From NCBI GenBank assembly GCA_910589305.1, contig CAJUTV010000007.1:1-64000 (forward strand): a stretch of 64,000 nt of DNA, in the 5' to 3' direction. The position numbers and the translations under genes are program-made. The DNA is from an uncultured Lachnospira sp. Lineage in GTDB: Bacteria > Bacillota > Clostridia > Lachnospirales > Lachnospiraceae. The notes beneath the pieces are model-generated. The model was not told the origin of the DNA. It did no database searches and worked only from the letters and a program-made list of their open reading frames with translations. This document shows, one piece after another, positions 18,303 through 27,858 of the stretch (the stretch's first letter is position 1; each line of letters begins with the position of its first letter).

Positions 18303-19109
18303 TTATCCGCATAATAGACATGCTCTTCTATCTTTTACGGAATCAATTGGCACTTGCAAGACCGTTCTTTTTAATGCAAAACAATTGTTGCGTCCATGAT
18401 ATTCTCTTCCAAATGGTGTGATATATACAATATTTCCATACCCCTGTTTTTTACAAGATGAACATTCATAATACTTTGCACCATTTTCATTCCTTGCAGT
18501 CCCCACTTTATCAATAGAAATTTGCATAATCGTAACTACTAATGAAGAACATTGCCTATTTTTATGAAACACATCACTATTTTCAGTGATATATACTTTT
18601 TCATTCTCTATATCACAATCCTTTTTCCATTCCCTGCTTTTATCCTCTCCAAGCCAAGCCTCAATGGTATATGTATGTGTTTGTTTTAAAACACCAATGC
18701 CAAATATATCAAAAGGATTTCTCATACGATAAGTAATATCAACATTTAAAATACTGCTGTCACTAGACCTATCTGCTAATACTATAATTCCTGCATTGCC
18801 ACCAATAATATTATGACTTGAAGTATAATTATACCCTAAGTAGCCCAATAAACTGCTATATATTGAGGCAGATGTAACTGCTCCTGACAAACGTGCTATA
18901 CCTGTTTGATACTTTAAAGCATGATATGCAGCCTTATCTATATCACATCTTACATTAATAAACTGTAATATATAAATTAACGTTAAAACTGCATATAGAT
19001 ACAATGGTATAACTAAAGAAGCTTCCACTGTTGCAGCAGCAGGCAACTTTGTCTTCATTTTATATATATCCATACTGCTCACTTCTTTCACATAATTGTT
19101 TCTCACCAT
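18303..19109 (-). CDS. TadE-like pseudopilin with C-terminal His/Cys repeats
   Basis: 268 residues. N-terminal signature KLPAAATVEASLVIPLYLY is a TadE-type prepilin leader and membrane helix. After a beta-rich part come two repeats of about 45 residues, each VYIT...YH/FH-x4-C...C-x2-C, a likely metal-binding or disulfide unit (CSSC, CLLC). The ATG at 19109 has GGGG 6 bases upstream and overlaps the preceding gene by 50 bases; an ATG at 19073 is a possible alternative. Part of the Tad operon. The cysteine repeat is unusual for a pseudopilin. Confidence 0.78.
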   Translation of the reverse strand: MVRNNYVKEVSSMDIYKMKTKLPAAATVEASLVIPLYLYAVLTLIYILQFINVRCDIDKAAYHALKYQTGIARLSGAVTSASIYSSLLGYLGYNYTSSHNIIGGNAGIIVLADRSSDSSILNVDITYRMRNPFDIFGIGVLKQTHTYTIEAWLGEDKSREWKKDCDIENEKVYITENSDVFHKNRQCSSLVVTIMQISIDKVGTARNENGAKYYECSSCKKQGYGNIVYITPFGREYHGRNNCFALKRTVLQVPIDSVKDRRACLLCG

Positions 19110-21225
19110 ATTGTACCCCTATCGTTCCTGTTGCCTGATAGACATACCTGTTCATTCTAAAATCAACATCACCTAATGCTATTATTCTCAGTTCCATTAC
19201 ACTCATTGTTCTAAACAATTTTAATGTTTTATCCATCGTCATTAATAAAATGGTCAAATAATCTTTATAATTTAGCTTTCCTTCGCTCCATCTTTTAATT
19301 GATGTTGTTTTATCTGCATTATTATTTTGCTTTGATAATTCAAAATTAAAAGAGAGTAAACTTTGCAACGATAATTTCCAGTCCTCTTTTGTTTTTAAAA
19401 GATTTAGTTCCTCTCCATCAAACAAACGACGTATATCTATCATACTTTCTCCATATGCCCATACTCCCATAATTAAAAATTGTGCTGCTTTAATAATTGC
19501 TGCATTTCCCGTAAATCCCATTAAACTTATTGCCAATGCTTGTGCCTGATTTCGTTTATCACTATCTGCTATAATATGTGCTATATTTACTCCTTCTCGC
19601 AAAATAGATAGTTTTAATATAATTTGTGAAATATTTTCTTTATCACTTTTTTGACCAGCTATAATATACTCTAATGGATACCTCAAACTACACCATAAAT
19701 CACTTTGATTATGCTTATCTTTTTCTATATCTGTAAAACACATAAACCGATTTACAATATATTGATGAATCAAACCTTCATTTATTTTATTTTCTACGTT
19801 AAAGTCTTCCTTATTGTTTGTTGTATTCATATATGTTTCTGCTAAATCATTATAGTTATAACTGCCATCACTCAATGAATAATCAGCTAAAACAATTTCA
19901 GCAATACTTTTTGTCAATAATTCTTTAAGCTGACTGATAACGCCCATACCTTTACTATCATTGTCAAAACAAATATTGGAATAATCAATTACTAGTTTTT
20001 TATTGGATATACCTTGTATTTCTTCTCTTAAATTATAATATTGTATTTTTAGTTCTTCCCATTCTTCAGGTTTTATATTTTCTAATGTAATTCTTTTAAT
20101 GCTTTCCAATATTTTATTGGTGTTATTTAATATACAATAATTATCATTTAAATTTTTCCACAAATCCTCCACAAAAAACATCTCAACAGCTTTTGTTTCA
20201 CCTTCTTTAAAGCCAACAACTTCCTCAAGCAAACTATTTACTAGCTCTGTCTCTAATATATCTTGTGCATCTTTTATATTATTTTCACATTTATCAACAA
20301 GTTTACATATGTTTTCTTTACCTGAATTATATTCTTCAATAATATCCATTGCCTGTCTGCTTTTTTCTTTTACTGAAAGAATAACATTGCTTAATCGCTC
20401 TATATGATTTTGATACATAAATAAACACAAGTTTGCTTCACTTGTATTATTTTCTGTCAATGATTCACTATATAATTCAATACAATCTATCAAATCATCA
20501 ATTAATTTATTAACATTTACATATCGATTTTGTGATAATGTAACACAATGATATACATTGCTATTATAAATAGACACTGCATCCATAGATAGCTCTTTTA
20601 AAATTATCTGTTTTGCAAATCCGCTTTGCACCAATTCTGGTAAACCATTAGAAAGAATCATTCCATTGTTATCTATTTTTAGCCCTTCAATCAACTCAAT
20701 TAATTTTAAAGCGGATTGGTCTAACATAACCACTTTTTCGTCTAAATCCATTATTTCATCTGTAAGTTTTTTTAATGTATCTGACTTTTTTGTAACTTTA
20801 TCAATATTGCCAATTTCATTTATTATATCTAAACATATTCCATTTTTCATATATAACAAAATTTGTTTTTCCAAGCCTTCTCCATTGTTATCTGTCATAT
20901 ATTTTTTATCTTGAATATATGATGAACGATATTGAATATCATTAACATTTGCCATTCCATCAATATTATTTCTAGCATAATATTCAAATTTCTCATCACT
21001 GCACTGTTGATTACTTAGTGCCAAAATATCAAACTCATCCTGTAATTGATTATGATAACCAGCAAATACAGACTCTATAGACATTCTTGTACTCATATCC
21101 AACTCAGCAAACATTTGTGTTTGTTTAGCATACCGAACACATGTAACAATTAATGATACAACTACCATTAATGAAAGAGCTGCATAGATTGTAACTTGCC
21201 CTGAAACTTTTTTAGCACTTACCAT
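19060..21225 (-). CDS. DUF5702-like Tad-locus protein (large pseudopilin-like)
   Basis: 721 residues. The N-terminus VSGQVTIYAALSLMVVVSLIVTCVRYA resembles the TadG/DUF5702 start: a short positive part, then a membrane helix, then a long extracytoplasmic, largely helical region with several coiled-coil stretches. ATG start immediately after, and overlapping by 1 base, the Flp gene. Its position between flp and tadE suggests a structural or anchor part of the pilus. No catalytic motif. Confidence 0.75.
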   Translation of the reverse strand: MVSAKKVSGQVTIYAALSLMVVVSLIVTCVRYAKQTQMFAELDMSTRMSIESVFAGYHNQLQDEFDILALSNQQCSDEKFEYYARNNIDGMANVNDIQYRSSYIQDKKYMTDNNGEGLEKQILLYMKNGICLDIINEIGNIDKVTKKSDTLKKLTDEIMDLDEKVVMLDQSALKLIELIEGLKIDNNGMILSNGLPELVQSGFAKQIILKELSMDAVSIYNSNVYHCVTLSQNRYVNVNKLIDDLIDCIELYSESLTENNTSEANLCLFMYQNHIERLSNVILSVKEKSRQAMDIIEEYNSGKENICKLVDKCENNIKDAQDILETELVNSLLEEVVGFKEGETKAVEMFFVEDLWKNLNDNYCILNNTNKILESIKRITLENIKPEEWEELKIQYYNLREEIQGISNKKLVIDYSNICFDNDSKGMGVISQLKELLTKSIAEIVLADYSLSDGSYNYNDLAETYMNTTNNKEDFNVENKINEGLIHQYIVNRFMCFTDIEKDKHNQSDLWCSLRYPLEYIIAGQKSDKENISQIILKLSILREGVNIAHIIADSDKRNQAQALAISLMGFTGNAAIIKAAQFLIMGVWAYGESMIDIRRLFDGEELNLLKTKEDWKLSLQSLLSFNFELSKQNNNADKTTSIKRWSEGKLNYKDYLTILLMTMDKTLKLFRTMSVMELRIIALGDVDFRMNRYVYQATGTIGVQYGEKQLCERSEQYGYI

Positions 21226-21428
21226 TAGACCTGCTTTGCTTGACTGCTCATTTTAGAAACCAATGTGCTAACTAAGCTAGTTATTTGCTTTTTAAAAATA
21301 ACAACTAAACTTACAAGTACAATAATAATCAAAACAATTTCTACAACCCCCATTCCGCTCTCATCTTCAAGTCCTATCAGTATATCTTTTATTCTCTTTT
21401 TTAAATTTTTGTTAACTAACATTTTCAT
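21225..21428 (-). CDS. Flp1-type pilin (type IVb major pilin)
   Basis: 67 residues from the ATG at 21428, which has AAAGGA 7 bases upstream (the ATG six bases earlier is too close to its site). Seen: prepilin motif with Gly before the cleavage site in DESGMGVVEIVLIII, with the Glu at position 5 of the mature part that is needed for assembly, and one membrane helix. Short mature part typical of Flp pilins. It is processed by the prepilin peptidase(s) of the locus and polymerised by TadA. Confidence 0.85.
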   Translation of the reverse strand: MKMLVNKNLKKRIKDILIGLEDESGMGVVEIVLIIIVLVSLVVIFKKQITSLVSTLVSKMSSQAKQV

Positions 21429-21493
21429 AGCCATTTCCTTTCCATAACTTACAATATTAATATTACTGTTATAATTTTTTATTTATATTAAAT

Positions 21494-22777
21494 TTACATG
21501 TTAAAATTAACTAATGCAGGATACATAATAACAATCATCACTACAAGCAATATCATTATCATAGGAATTAAAAGTTTTGTTCCTGCTTCTTCTCCATACC
21601 TCTTAGCTTGATTTTTTCTTTCTTCAAATGCTTCTTTTGTCTCTATCTCTAGCATAGACAATAATTCTCTTGAACCTTTTTTCAAGTTTTGTGCTAATAA
21701 AGAACTAAATTTCATATATTCTCTAACGTCACATCGATTGCCAAAATCTTGATATACATTTAATTCTGAAACGCCTGATTTTAGCTGATTCATACTTTCT
21801 GTCATTTCTTCATAGACAACATTTGATTTTATATTTTTATAACGTTTTTTAAATTGATACTCTTCTACGATTTTTTCCCAAGCTTTTCTCATCGTCATAC
21901 CTGCACCAATAAGTAATGTAATTTTAGCAATCATCTCAGAATAACTATTTTTTAATGCTTTTTTTCTGATATCTACTCTTTTTTTCTGTTTACTTTTTTC
22001 TCCAAAAATCACGATTATAACAGCTGCAATTCCTAACATTACAATAATTAAAACATTACTCCAATCTGCTTTTTTTTCATATGTAATAGGTACCCCATCT
22101 ATTTCTTTTGGCAAATAAATATATTCTTCTTCCCTATCATTTCTTTTGGCAAATTCAAGATTTTCACTTATTTTCTTTGGATAATTTTTTTCATTTAAAT
22201 CACAAGATTTCACGGTCATCTCATAAGAATACTCTGCACTATAGGATTCATATTGAAGAATTGCTGTCAAAACAACTTCTACACACTCATCTTTTTCAAA
22301 CAGCATATTATGTACAACACCATTTTCATCTATCACTTCATAATTGTCAGATAACCATTGGATTGTTACTGGATACTTATCAATTGATGAACATAACACA
22401 ACATCACTTGTTATATTATCGATGGCACTGTTCTGTCCTAATATTGTATCTTCAAGTATTTTTGAAATCTCTGAAAAAATAGCAGAAATTTCTTTTGCTG
22501 TATATACTTTAGGCTCAATACAAATAGATGTATTAAATTTTTTTCCTTGTACAGATACTTGCATATCAAGCTCTTTTTCAACCTCACTATAATCAGGTCT
22601 TTTTAAATCTTCTATTGTTATTGCATTTTCTATACAATTTTCATAAACATAAAAGAATGAAAATACTATTGTACATATTGCAATAACTATTAATTTCATT
22701 CTATTGCTTCCATGTTTTTTATTGTTAAAATCAATCTTATCTTTTAAATTATTTATTATATTTTTATTAAATATCAA
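21494..22777 (-). CDS. tadC: TadC-like platform protein with extracytoplasmic Ig-like insert
   Basis: 427 residues, longer than usual TadC (about 300). A first membrane segment near residues 27-47 is followed by about 190 outside residues that resemble an atrophied bacterial Ig domain (PVTIQWLSDNYEVIDENGVV, VVLTAILQYES, YEMTVKS), then a segment near 245-262, a cytoplasmic GspF/TadC domain (ITLLIGAGMTMRKAWE) and a final hydrophobic segment. TTG start with GAGG upstream, overlapping tadB by 11 bases. Membrane platform of the Tad machine. Confidence 0.83.
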   Translation of the reverse strand: MIFNKNIINNLKDKIDFNNKKHGSNRMKLIVIAICTIVFSFFYVYENCIENAITIEDLKRPDYSEVEKELDMQVSVQGKKFNTSICIEPKVYTAKEISAIFSEISKILEDTILGQNSAIDNITSDVVLCSSIDKYPVTIQWLSDNYEVIDENGVVHNMLFEKDECVEVVLTAILQYESYSAEYSYEMTVKSCDLNEKNYPKKISENLEFAKRNDREEEYIYLPKEIDGVPITYEKKADWSNVLIIVMLGIAAVIIVIFGEKSKQKKRVDIRKKALKNSYSEMIAKITLLIGAGMTMRKAWEKIVEEYQFKKRYKNIKSNVVYEEMTESMNQLKSGVSELNVYQDFGNRCDVREYMKFSSLLAQNLKKGSRELLSMLEIETKEAFEERKNQAKRYGEEAGTKLLIPMIMILLVVMIVIMYPALVNFNM

Positions 22778-23558
22778 TTTCTACAATCCTCTTTGCAAAC
22801 CATACAGCAATTACATAAATAAAAAGACATATTGACATCACAATAATTCCTGCAACATTACCATATAACGATGCTAAAAATTCAGGCGATGTTAGTCTTA
22901 AATATCCAATCATTGCAAACGGCATAATTTGCATAACTTTAACTTCCATCTTTTTTCCGCTTATAATTGTCTGTATTTCTTGCTCCACTTCTGCTTTTTG
23001 CCGAATAGTCGATGCTGTGCTTCTAATAATTTCAATCATATTTCCGCCGCTTCTCTTTGCATATTTGAATATATTAGCAAAATACTCAATATCTTCAACT
23101 GCACTATTATCCGCAAATGCACACAATACCTCCTCAATATTTTCATTATTAGAAATTTTTGCAACGATTTCTTTAAACTCCCTGACAATAATTGCTTCTT
23201 TTCCATACAATATCTTTAATTCTTTTAATGCTTCTTTAAATGAATTTTCTATAGAATATCCTGCATTTAGAGCAACCGACACTGATAACATAGCATCTTT
23301 AAATTCTTTACATAGTTTTTGTCTATTATCCTTTATCTTTATCTTTTTAGAACTTTTTACATAAAAATAAATATATGGACTTAACAATACACCAAGATAG
23401 ATATTGTCAAAAAATAGATATGCCGCAATAAGGATATGTAACATTCCTGTTAAAATCCAAAATAGATAATAACTATTATGAAATTCCTGCTGCAAACAAC
23501 TTTTCTTTATGTATAAGTTCTTTTTGGGTTGAAACAAGCCCTCCAAGTACTTTGCCAT
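22767..23558 (-). CDS. tadB: TadB-like type II secretion F family platform protein
   Basis: Platform protein with a T2SS_F domain (VSVALNAGYSIENSFKEA, FANIFKYAKRSGGNMIEII) between membrane segments at about 42-75 and near the C-terminus. The chosen ATG at 23558 has AGGTG 7 bases upstream and overlaps tadA by 83 bases; an in-frame longer frame reaches 23633 and a later start is possible, so the start is uncertain. Works with TadA and TadC. Confidence 0.82.
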   Translation of the reverse strand: MAKYLEGLFQPKKNLYIKKSCLQQEFHNSYYLFWILTGMLHILIAAYLFFDNIYLGVLLSPYIYFYVKSSKKIKIKDNRQKLCKEFKDAMLSVSVALNAGYSIENSFKEALKELKILYGKEAIIVREFKEIVAKISNNENIEEVLCAFADNSAVEDIEYFANIFKYAKRSGGNMIEIIRSTASTIRQKAEVEQEIQTIISGKKMEVKVMQIMPFAMIGYLRLTSPEFLASLYGNVAGIIVMSICLFIYVIAVWFAKRIVEIDI

Positions 23559-24696
23559 CTTTTTCACCTGTTTCTTTAAATTCAAATAAGGTATTATATT
23601 GTACTTCGCCATTTTGAAGTCCTGCAATTTCAACGATTTTCATCACTCTCCTTGTTCTATCTCTCAATCTTCCAAGATGAATTATAATGTCAATTGCTGA
23701 CACTAATTGTTTTCTTACTGCTGATAATGACATATCCATTCCCATTAATATCATTGTTTCAAGTCTTGACATCATATCTTGCGGACTATTCCCATGACCA
23801 GTTGACAAACTCCCATCATGTCCTGTTGTCATTGCCTGAACCATATCCAATGTCTCATCTCCGCGAACTTCTCCTACCACAATACGGTCTGGTCTTAAAC
23901 GCAAACTAGCTTTAATCAAATCTCTTATCGTAATTTCATTTTTTCCTTCAATATTGGCTTTTCGAGACTCTAACCGCACAAGATTGTCAATATTTTTAAT
24001 TTGTAATTCTGCTGAATCTTCAATTGTAATCACTCTTTCATCGCTAGGTATATAATTTGACAACACATTTAAAAATGTTGTCTTGCCACTTCCCGTAGCT
24101 CCTGAAATAAATATGTTATATTTTGCTTTTACTGCTTTTTCAAGAAATTCAGCGGCTTCCTGTGTTACAGAATGAAGTTTAATAAGTTTATCCATTGTAA
24201 GTGGGTCATCATAAAATTTTCTTATTGTTATCACAGGACCATCTATTGCAATAGGAGGCAGTACAATACTGACTCTTGAACCATCATCAAGCCTTGTATC
24301 AACAATAGGTATGGATGTATTGACAATTTTATTTGACAATGCAGCAATCTTTTGTGCAACATCTTCTAATTTATCTGTTGTTTCAAAATGCTTGTCCCAC
24401 CGCTGCAAATTACCATTTCTTTCAATAAAAATATCTTTACTTCCATTAATCATAATTTCTGTTATAGAATCATCTTCCAAAATTTCTTGTAATATATCTA
24501 ATCTTCGTATAGCATTAAACACAGATTCTTCAATAATTTCCCTCTGTCTTAATGGAATAATATAAACCTTGCTCTCCTCCTGCACACACTCTTCTATAAC
24601 ATTACGCAAATCCTTATCATCAATATCGGTTGACATATCTAGTTTTTCATAAACTCTTTTTTTTATTCTTGAAGTATAATTTGACGTATCATACAA
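23476..24696 (-). CDS. tadA: TadA/CpaF family pilus assembly ATPase
   Basis: Secretion ATPase, 406 residues. Seen: Walker A GATGSGKT at 199-206, ITIEDSAELQ (Asp box), ETLDMVQAMTTGHDG (His box and Walker B region VVGEVRGDE), and the N-terminal domain typical of CpaF. It powers Flp pilus assembly. TTG start, preceded by GGAGG at a somewhat long distance. Gene order tadZ-tadA-tadB-tadC is conserved. Confidence 0.94.
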   Translation of the reverse strand: MYDTSNYTSRIKKRVYEKLDMSTDIDDKDLRNVIEECVQEESKVYIIPLRQREIIEESVFNAIRRLDILQEILEDDSITEIMINGSKDIFIERNGNLQRWDKHFETTDKLEDVAQKIAALSNKIVNTSIPIVDTRLDDGSRVSIVLPPIAIDGPVITIRKFYDDPLTMDKLIKLHSVTQEAAEFLEKAVKAKYNIFISGATGSGKTTFLNVLSNYIPSDERVITIEDSAELQIKNIDNLVRLESRKANIEGKNEITIRDLIKASLRLRPDRIVVGEVRGDETLDMVQAMTTGHDGSLSTGHGNSPQDMMSRLETMILMGMDMSLSAVRKQLVSAIDIIIHLGRLRDRTRRVMKIVEIAGLQNGEVQYNTLFEFKETGEKDGKVLGGLVSTQKELIHKEKLFAAGIS

Positions 24697-24739
24697 TTTT
24701 AATATTTTTCCTCCTTATGATTTATTTAAATTTTCTTAT

Positions 24740-25762
24740 TTATTTTACATTTGCATTATTTATAGACAATACACTTTCTAATAATTTTTTTACATATCGA
24801 TACATACCACTCGTTGTTATCTTGCTTATAAAATCTTTATCTACAGCATTTTCGCCTTCTGGCAGACGTACTTTTTCTATAACCTTAATCATTGAATCCA
24901 CGCCCATACTATAATAATAAGATTCCAATGTACTAATTTTTCTACAAGACAAATAATCATTTTTTATAGGCATATATACCACATTACAACATTCCATAAG
25001 TCTCCATGACTGTCTTATTGCTGTCGATATATCTAGTACAATAATTTCATATCCTCCGCCTTTTCCTACACATTCTATAAATCCAACAATATCTTCTATT
25101 TCCATAAAAGAAATATCTTCTGCACAAATGACAGGCGTAATATAATCTATTCCTTCACAACAATGAATTGTGCTGCTAATCTTTTCGTAGGATTGTTGTT
25201 TCCCTTGTCTATAATAGTAAAATGCATCAGATAGCGTTGTTCCATTTTCTGAGGTAAGAATTTCATCTAACCCAGAAAATTCTTCAAGATTCATATATAA
25301 AACTTTATATTTTTCTGATATTACTTTTGCAATATTTAACGCAAACGCTGTTCTTTGTTCTACATAAACTGGTGAATATATACCTATAATTTCACGAAAA
25401 TCGAGTTTTCCTCTTGCCTGCAATTTACTGTTTTCAATTACTTTTTTAAATATTTTATCAATGGATTGATATCTAAATATTTCAACTGTATTTTCACCAT
25501 ATATACACGAATCTTCAGCTACAAATGAATTTTCTGTTAATACATAAAGCTGTCCTTTAAATAATTTTTCCAAGTCTTTAAAATATCCATTTTGACTTAT
25601 AACCATTACGGCAGGATTATTATCTAATAAATATTTTTTTAATTCTTCTCTGTCTGTAAATAACAATACACCAAAACTTGACTCTGCCCGTTCACTAAAC
25701 CCACTTAATAATTTTCTGGCATATACCTCATTACTATCATATATAATGCAGGTATTATTCAA
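24740..25762 (-). CDS. tadZ: TadZ/CpaE-like pilus localisation ATPase
   Basis: 340 residues. Two parts: an N-terminal receiver-like domain (residues about 1-115) without clear phosphoacceptor motif, and a ParA/MinD-like fold (IIGIYSPVYVEQRTAFALNIAKVISEKYKVLYMNLEEFSGL) in which the Walker A is degenerate, as is common in TadZ. It places the Tad machine in the cell. TTG start with AGGAGG 8 bases upstream, overlapping the peptidase stop by 8 bases. Confidence 0.75.
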   Translation of the reverse strand: MNNTCIIYDSNEVYARKLLSGFSERAESSFGVLLFTDREELKKYLLDNNPAVMVISQNGYFKDLEKLFKGQLYVLTENSFVAEDSCIYGENTVEIFRYQSIDKIFKKVIENSKLQARGKLDFREIIGIYSPVYVEQRTAFALNIAKVISEKYKVLYMNLEEFSGLDEILTSENGTTLSDAFYYYRQGKQQSYEKISSTIHCCEGIDYITPVICAEDISFMEIEDIVGFIECVGKGGGYEIIVLDISTAIRQSWRLMECCNVVYMPIKNDYLSCRKISTLESYYYSMGVDSMIKVIEKVRLPEGENAVDKDFISKITTSGMYRYVKKLLESVLSINNANVK

Positions 25763-26267
25763 ATAAAACCACCTCCTGCCAACACACTTTTAACATCCCT
25801 AAAACAACTCCTGCTGCAATTGCAAGACTATAGTGCATAATATGTACGTTCATTCCATATTTGCTCATATTCTCACATCTTTTTAACACCATTCCCAATA
25901 TTCCTAAAATTCCTCCTGATATTAAAGAATATAACAATACATATTTAACAAGCTCTATCCCGCCTAATAAGCCTATCACCCCCATTAACTTAACATCTCC
26001 AGCACCTACTGCTTTAAACACATACATCATAAACATTCCAAAAAATCCAGCCAAAAGACCTAAAATTGAATCTTTTATCCATATATCAATTGATGACAAA
26101 AAGTCCTTCTTTATAACGATTCCATATAAAAGATATATTCCAAAATATACGGCTGTTATCATTACTCCAAAAGCTATTATTTTGTTTGATATCTTGTACC
26201 TCAAAAGGTCATCATAAACTGCCATTAAAACAATGATAGTTATCAGTTCCATAGTGATAATATTCAT
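25755..26267 (-). CDS. Prepilin peptidase, A24 family (TadV-like)
   Basis: 170 residues, five to six membrane segments. Both catalytic aspartates are seen in VYDDLLRYKI and AVGAGDVKLMG (GxGD). It cleaves the short leader of Flp pilin and pseudopilins. First gene of the operon; the ATG at 26267 has a weak GGAG 14 bases away, so a start at the ATG five codons later is possible. Confidence 0.88.
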   Translation of the reverse strand: MNIITMELITIIVLMAVYDDLLRYKISNKIIAFGVMITAVYFGIYLLYGIVIKKDFLSSIDIWIKDSILGLLAGFFGMFMMYVFKAVGAGDVKLMGVIGLLGGIELVKYVLLYSLISGGILGILGMVLKRCENMSKYGMNVHIMHYSLAIAAGVVLGMLKVCWQEVVLFE

Positions 26268-26317
26268 TTAAAACTACTAAAATCTCCTTTCCAAAATTTG
26301 TATAAAATAAAAATAAT

Positions 26318-26347
26318 TTGACTATAATTAAAATAAATCACTATATG
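26318..26347 (+). promoter_or_regulatory. Probable promoter of yaaL
   Basis: TTGACT (26318-26323), 18 bases, TATATG (26342-26347), directly upstream of the plus-strand gene at 26377 and with a GAGG Shine-Dalgarno after it. Moderate match. Confidence 0.5.
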
Positions 26348-26376
26348 CAAGAATTATATAGAAATGAGGTTTAATT

Positions 26377-26595
26377 ATGGGATTAATAAAAAAGAAATCA
26401 CCGCCAGCTACTTACAATGAAAAATATCTGAGGGACGAAATAAAAATGACTCAAAATGCAATCAACATTGCATATTCAAACTTCAATAATGCAACAGACC
26501 CAGACTTAATTGACTGTTACATTTATCAGCTGAACTCTGAGCAAAAAAGATACAAATATCTAATTGAAAAAGCTCGCGAATGTGGAACTTTATAA
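26377..26595 (+). CDS. yaaL: YaaL family protein (DUF2508)
   Basis: 72-residue cytoplasmic protein with YNEKYLRDEIKMTQNAINIAYSNFNNATDPDLIDCYIYQLNSEQKRYKYLI, the pattern of the YaaL/DUF2508 family of Firmicutes (helical, with the conserved alternate acidic and aromatic residues). Function unknown. In Bacillus yaaL lies near recR; here it stands alone between the Tad operon and the ribosomal region. GAGG 7 bases before ATG. Confidence 0.8.
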   Translation: MGLIKKKSPPATYNEKYLRDEIKMTQNAINIAYSNFNNATDPDLIDCYIYQLNSEQKRYKYLIEKARECGTL

Positions 26596-26728
26596 ATCGA
26601 TAAAATGCACTGTACTTTTTATATACTTGTTATTTATGATGTATTGTGTTAGAATAATAACATATTCATTTTTGTATGTCAATACTAAAAATTTATTTTT
26701 TATACATTTATTTACTTATATTAATTTC

Positions 26729-26808
26729 AAGCAGTTATTTGCAATTTGCTTTGCTAGTTGTTTATAGCCTCATTAAACATATTTAATTCTTTCCTGATGA
26801 GGTTAAAT
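26729..26808 (+). repeat. Dispersed hairpin repeat, copy D (partial)
   Basis: Left end AAGCAGTTATTTGCAATTTGC and right end TCCTGATGAGGTTAAAT match copies B and G; the central hairpin is lost and replaced by about 45 AT-rich bases. Intergenic, downstream of yaaL. Confidence 0.6.
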
Positions 26809-26902
26809 CATTCTTTTATAAATTTATAACCACAAATGTTTATCAATAAAATTTATTTTTATAAAAGTAAACTAACTATTTGATTATATTTTTATATGTG
26901 AG

Positions 26903-26949
26903 AAAATGCCAATAAACTCTGAATTTTCAGAATGTATTGGCATTTTTTA
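26903..26949 (+). terminator. Rho-independent terminator (possibly bidirectional)
   Basis: 12-bp perfect stem AAAATGCCAATA (26903-26914) and TATTGGCATTTT (26935-26946) with an inner CTGAA/TTCAG stem, followed by TTTAT. It lies about 300 bases after yaaL. Confidence 0.8.
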
Positions 26950-27264
26950 TTTTAAAAAATATCTTATATTCCATAATATTTATTAATACAAAAATATAAA
27001 ATAACTATATTTTATAATATCAATTTAAAAATTTTATCATTTTAAAAATATTCATTAATGGTTTTTGACTAAAGAAAAAATAAGAACAAAAATTTTCAAA
27101 TGAGAATAAGAATATAAGGCATAAAACAGGCAGATGCCCAAATAACGAATCTGTCTTTTTAAATTATTAATAATATAACCTCTACAAAAAGCTAATATCC
27201 TATATGAAAAAATCATATTAATTTTAAATAATAGAAAAGCAAGGAAAAAAAGATTCCTTTGGGC
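26950..27264. other. AT-rich spacer, no gene seen
   Basis: Very AT-rich sequence. I see no open frame with a ribosome-binding site and no RNA gene. Bounded on the right by copy E of the repeat and the terminator of rpsI. Confidence 0.5.
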
Positions 27265-27288
27265 AAAGCGGATTAATGAGGTTAAATT
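27265..27288 (+). repeat. Dispersed hairpin repeat, copy E (internal deletion)
   Basis: AAAGCGGATTAATGAGGTTAAAT joins the left-end AAGCGGAT of the repeat directly to the right-end TAATGAGGTTAAAT, as if the middle had been removed. Confidence 0.5.
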
Positions 27289-27365
27289 TTAATAAAATAA
27301 TGGTATTCCAGAAAACAATCTATTTAAGTAAATATTTTTTCATTACAATTTAAAAATATAAAATA

Positions 27366-27400
27366 CAAAAAACCCCTTGAAAGAATACTCTCAAGGGGTT
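27366..27400 (-). terminator. Rho-independent terminator of rpsI
   Basis: Stem CCCCTTGA (27373-27380) / TCAAGGGG (27391-27398), followed on the minus strand by a T-run. Ends the rplM-rpsI transcript. Confidence 0.93.
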
Positions 27401-27426
27401 TATAACATCTTTTATTCTGTATATAA

Positions 27427-27831
27427 TTATCTCTTTGAAAACTGTGGAGCGCGTCTTGCCGCCTTTAAACCATACTTCTTTCTCTCTTTCATACGAGAAT
27501 CTCTTGTAAGGAAACCAGCCTTCTTAAGGGATGGACGATACTCGTCTGAATCAACTTCAAGAAGTGCTCGAGAGATACCATGTCTGATAGCACCTGCTTG
27601 ACCAGTATATCCACCGCCATGTACATTGACAATAACATCATACTTATCAATTGTCTGTGTAAGTACTAATGGCTGCTTAACTACAACCTTCAATGTCTCA
27701 AGACCAAAGTAATCATCAATGCTTCTCTTATTTATCGTTATTGTACCATTACCTGGTACTAAATATACTCTAGCAATACTGCTTTTTCTTCTACCAGTTC
27801 CATAGAACTTTCCGTTTGCCTTTTTAGCCAC
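27427..27831 (-). CDS. rpsI: 30S ribosomal protein S9
   Basis: 134 residues, close to the usual length. Seen: the YGTGRRKSSIARV start and the C-terminal PQFSKR tail whose last residues reach the P-site tRNA. Co-transcribed with rplM, 28 bases after it; strong terminator follows. Confidence 0.98.
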   Translation of the reverse strand: MAKKANGKFYGTGRRKSSIARVYLVPGNGTITINKRSIDDYFGLETLKVVVKQPLVLTQTIDKYDVIVNVHGGGYTGQAGAIRHGISRALLEVDSDEYRPSLKKAGFLTRDSRMKERKKYGLKAARRAPQFSKR

Positions 27832-27858
27832 TGTTATTTCCTCCTTAATAGTTCTTGA

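Noticed and set aside
25755..26267. Second copy of the Tad peptidase as pseudogene
   Set aside because: Both aspartate motifs are intact and the reading frame is complete.
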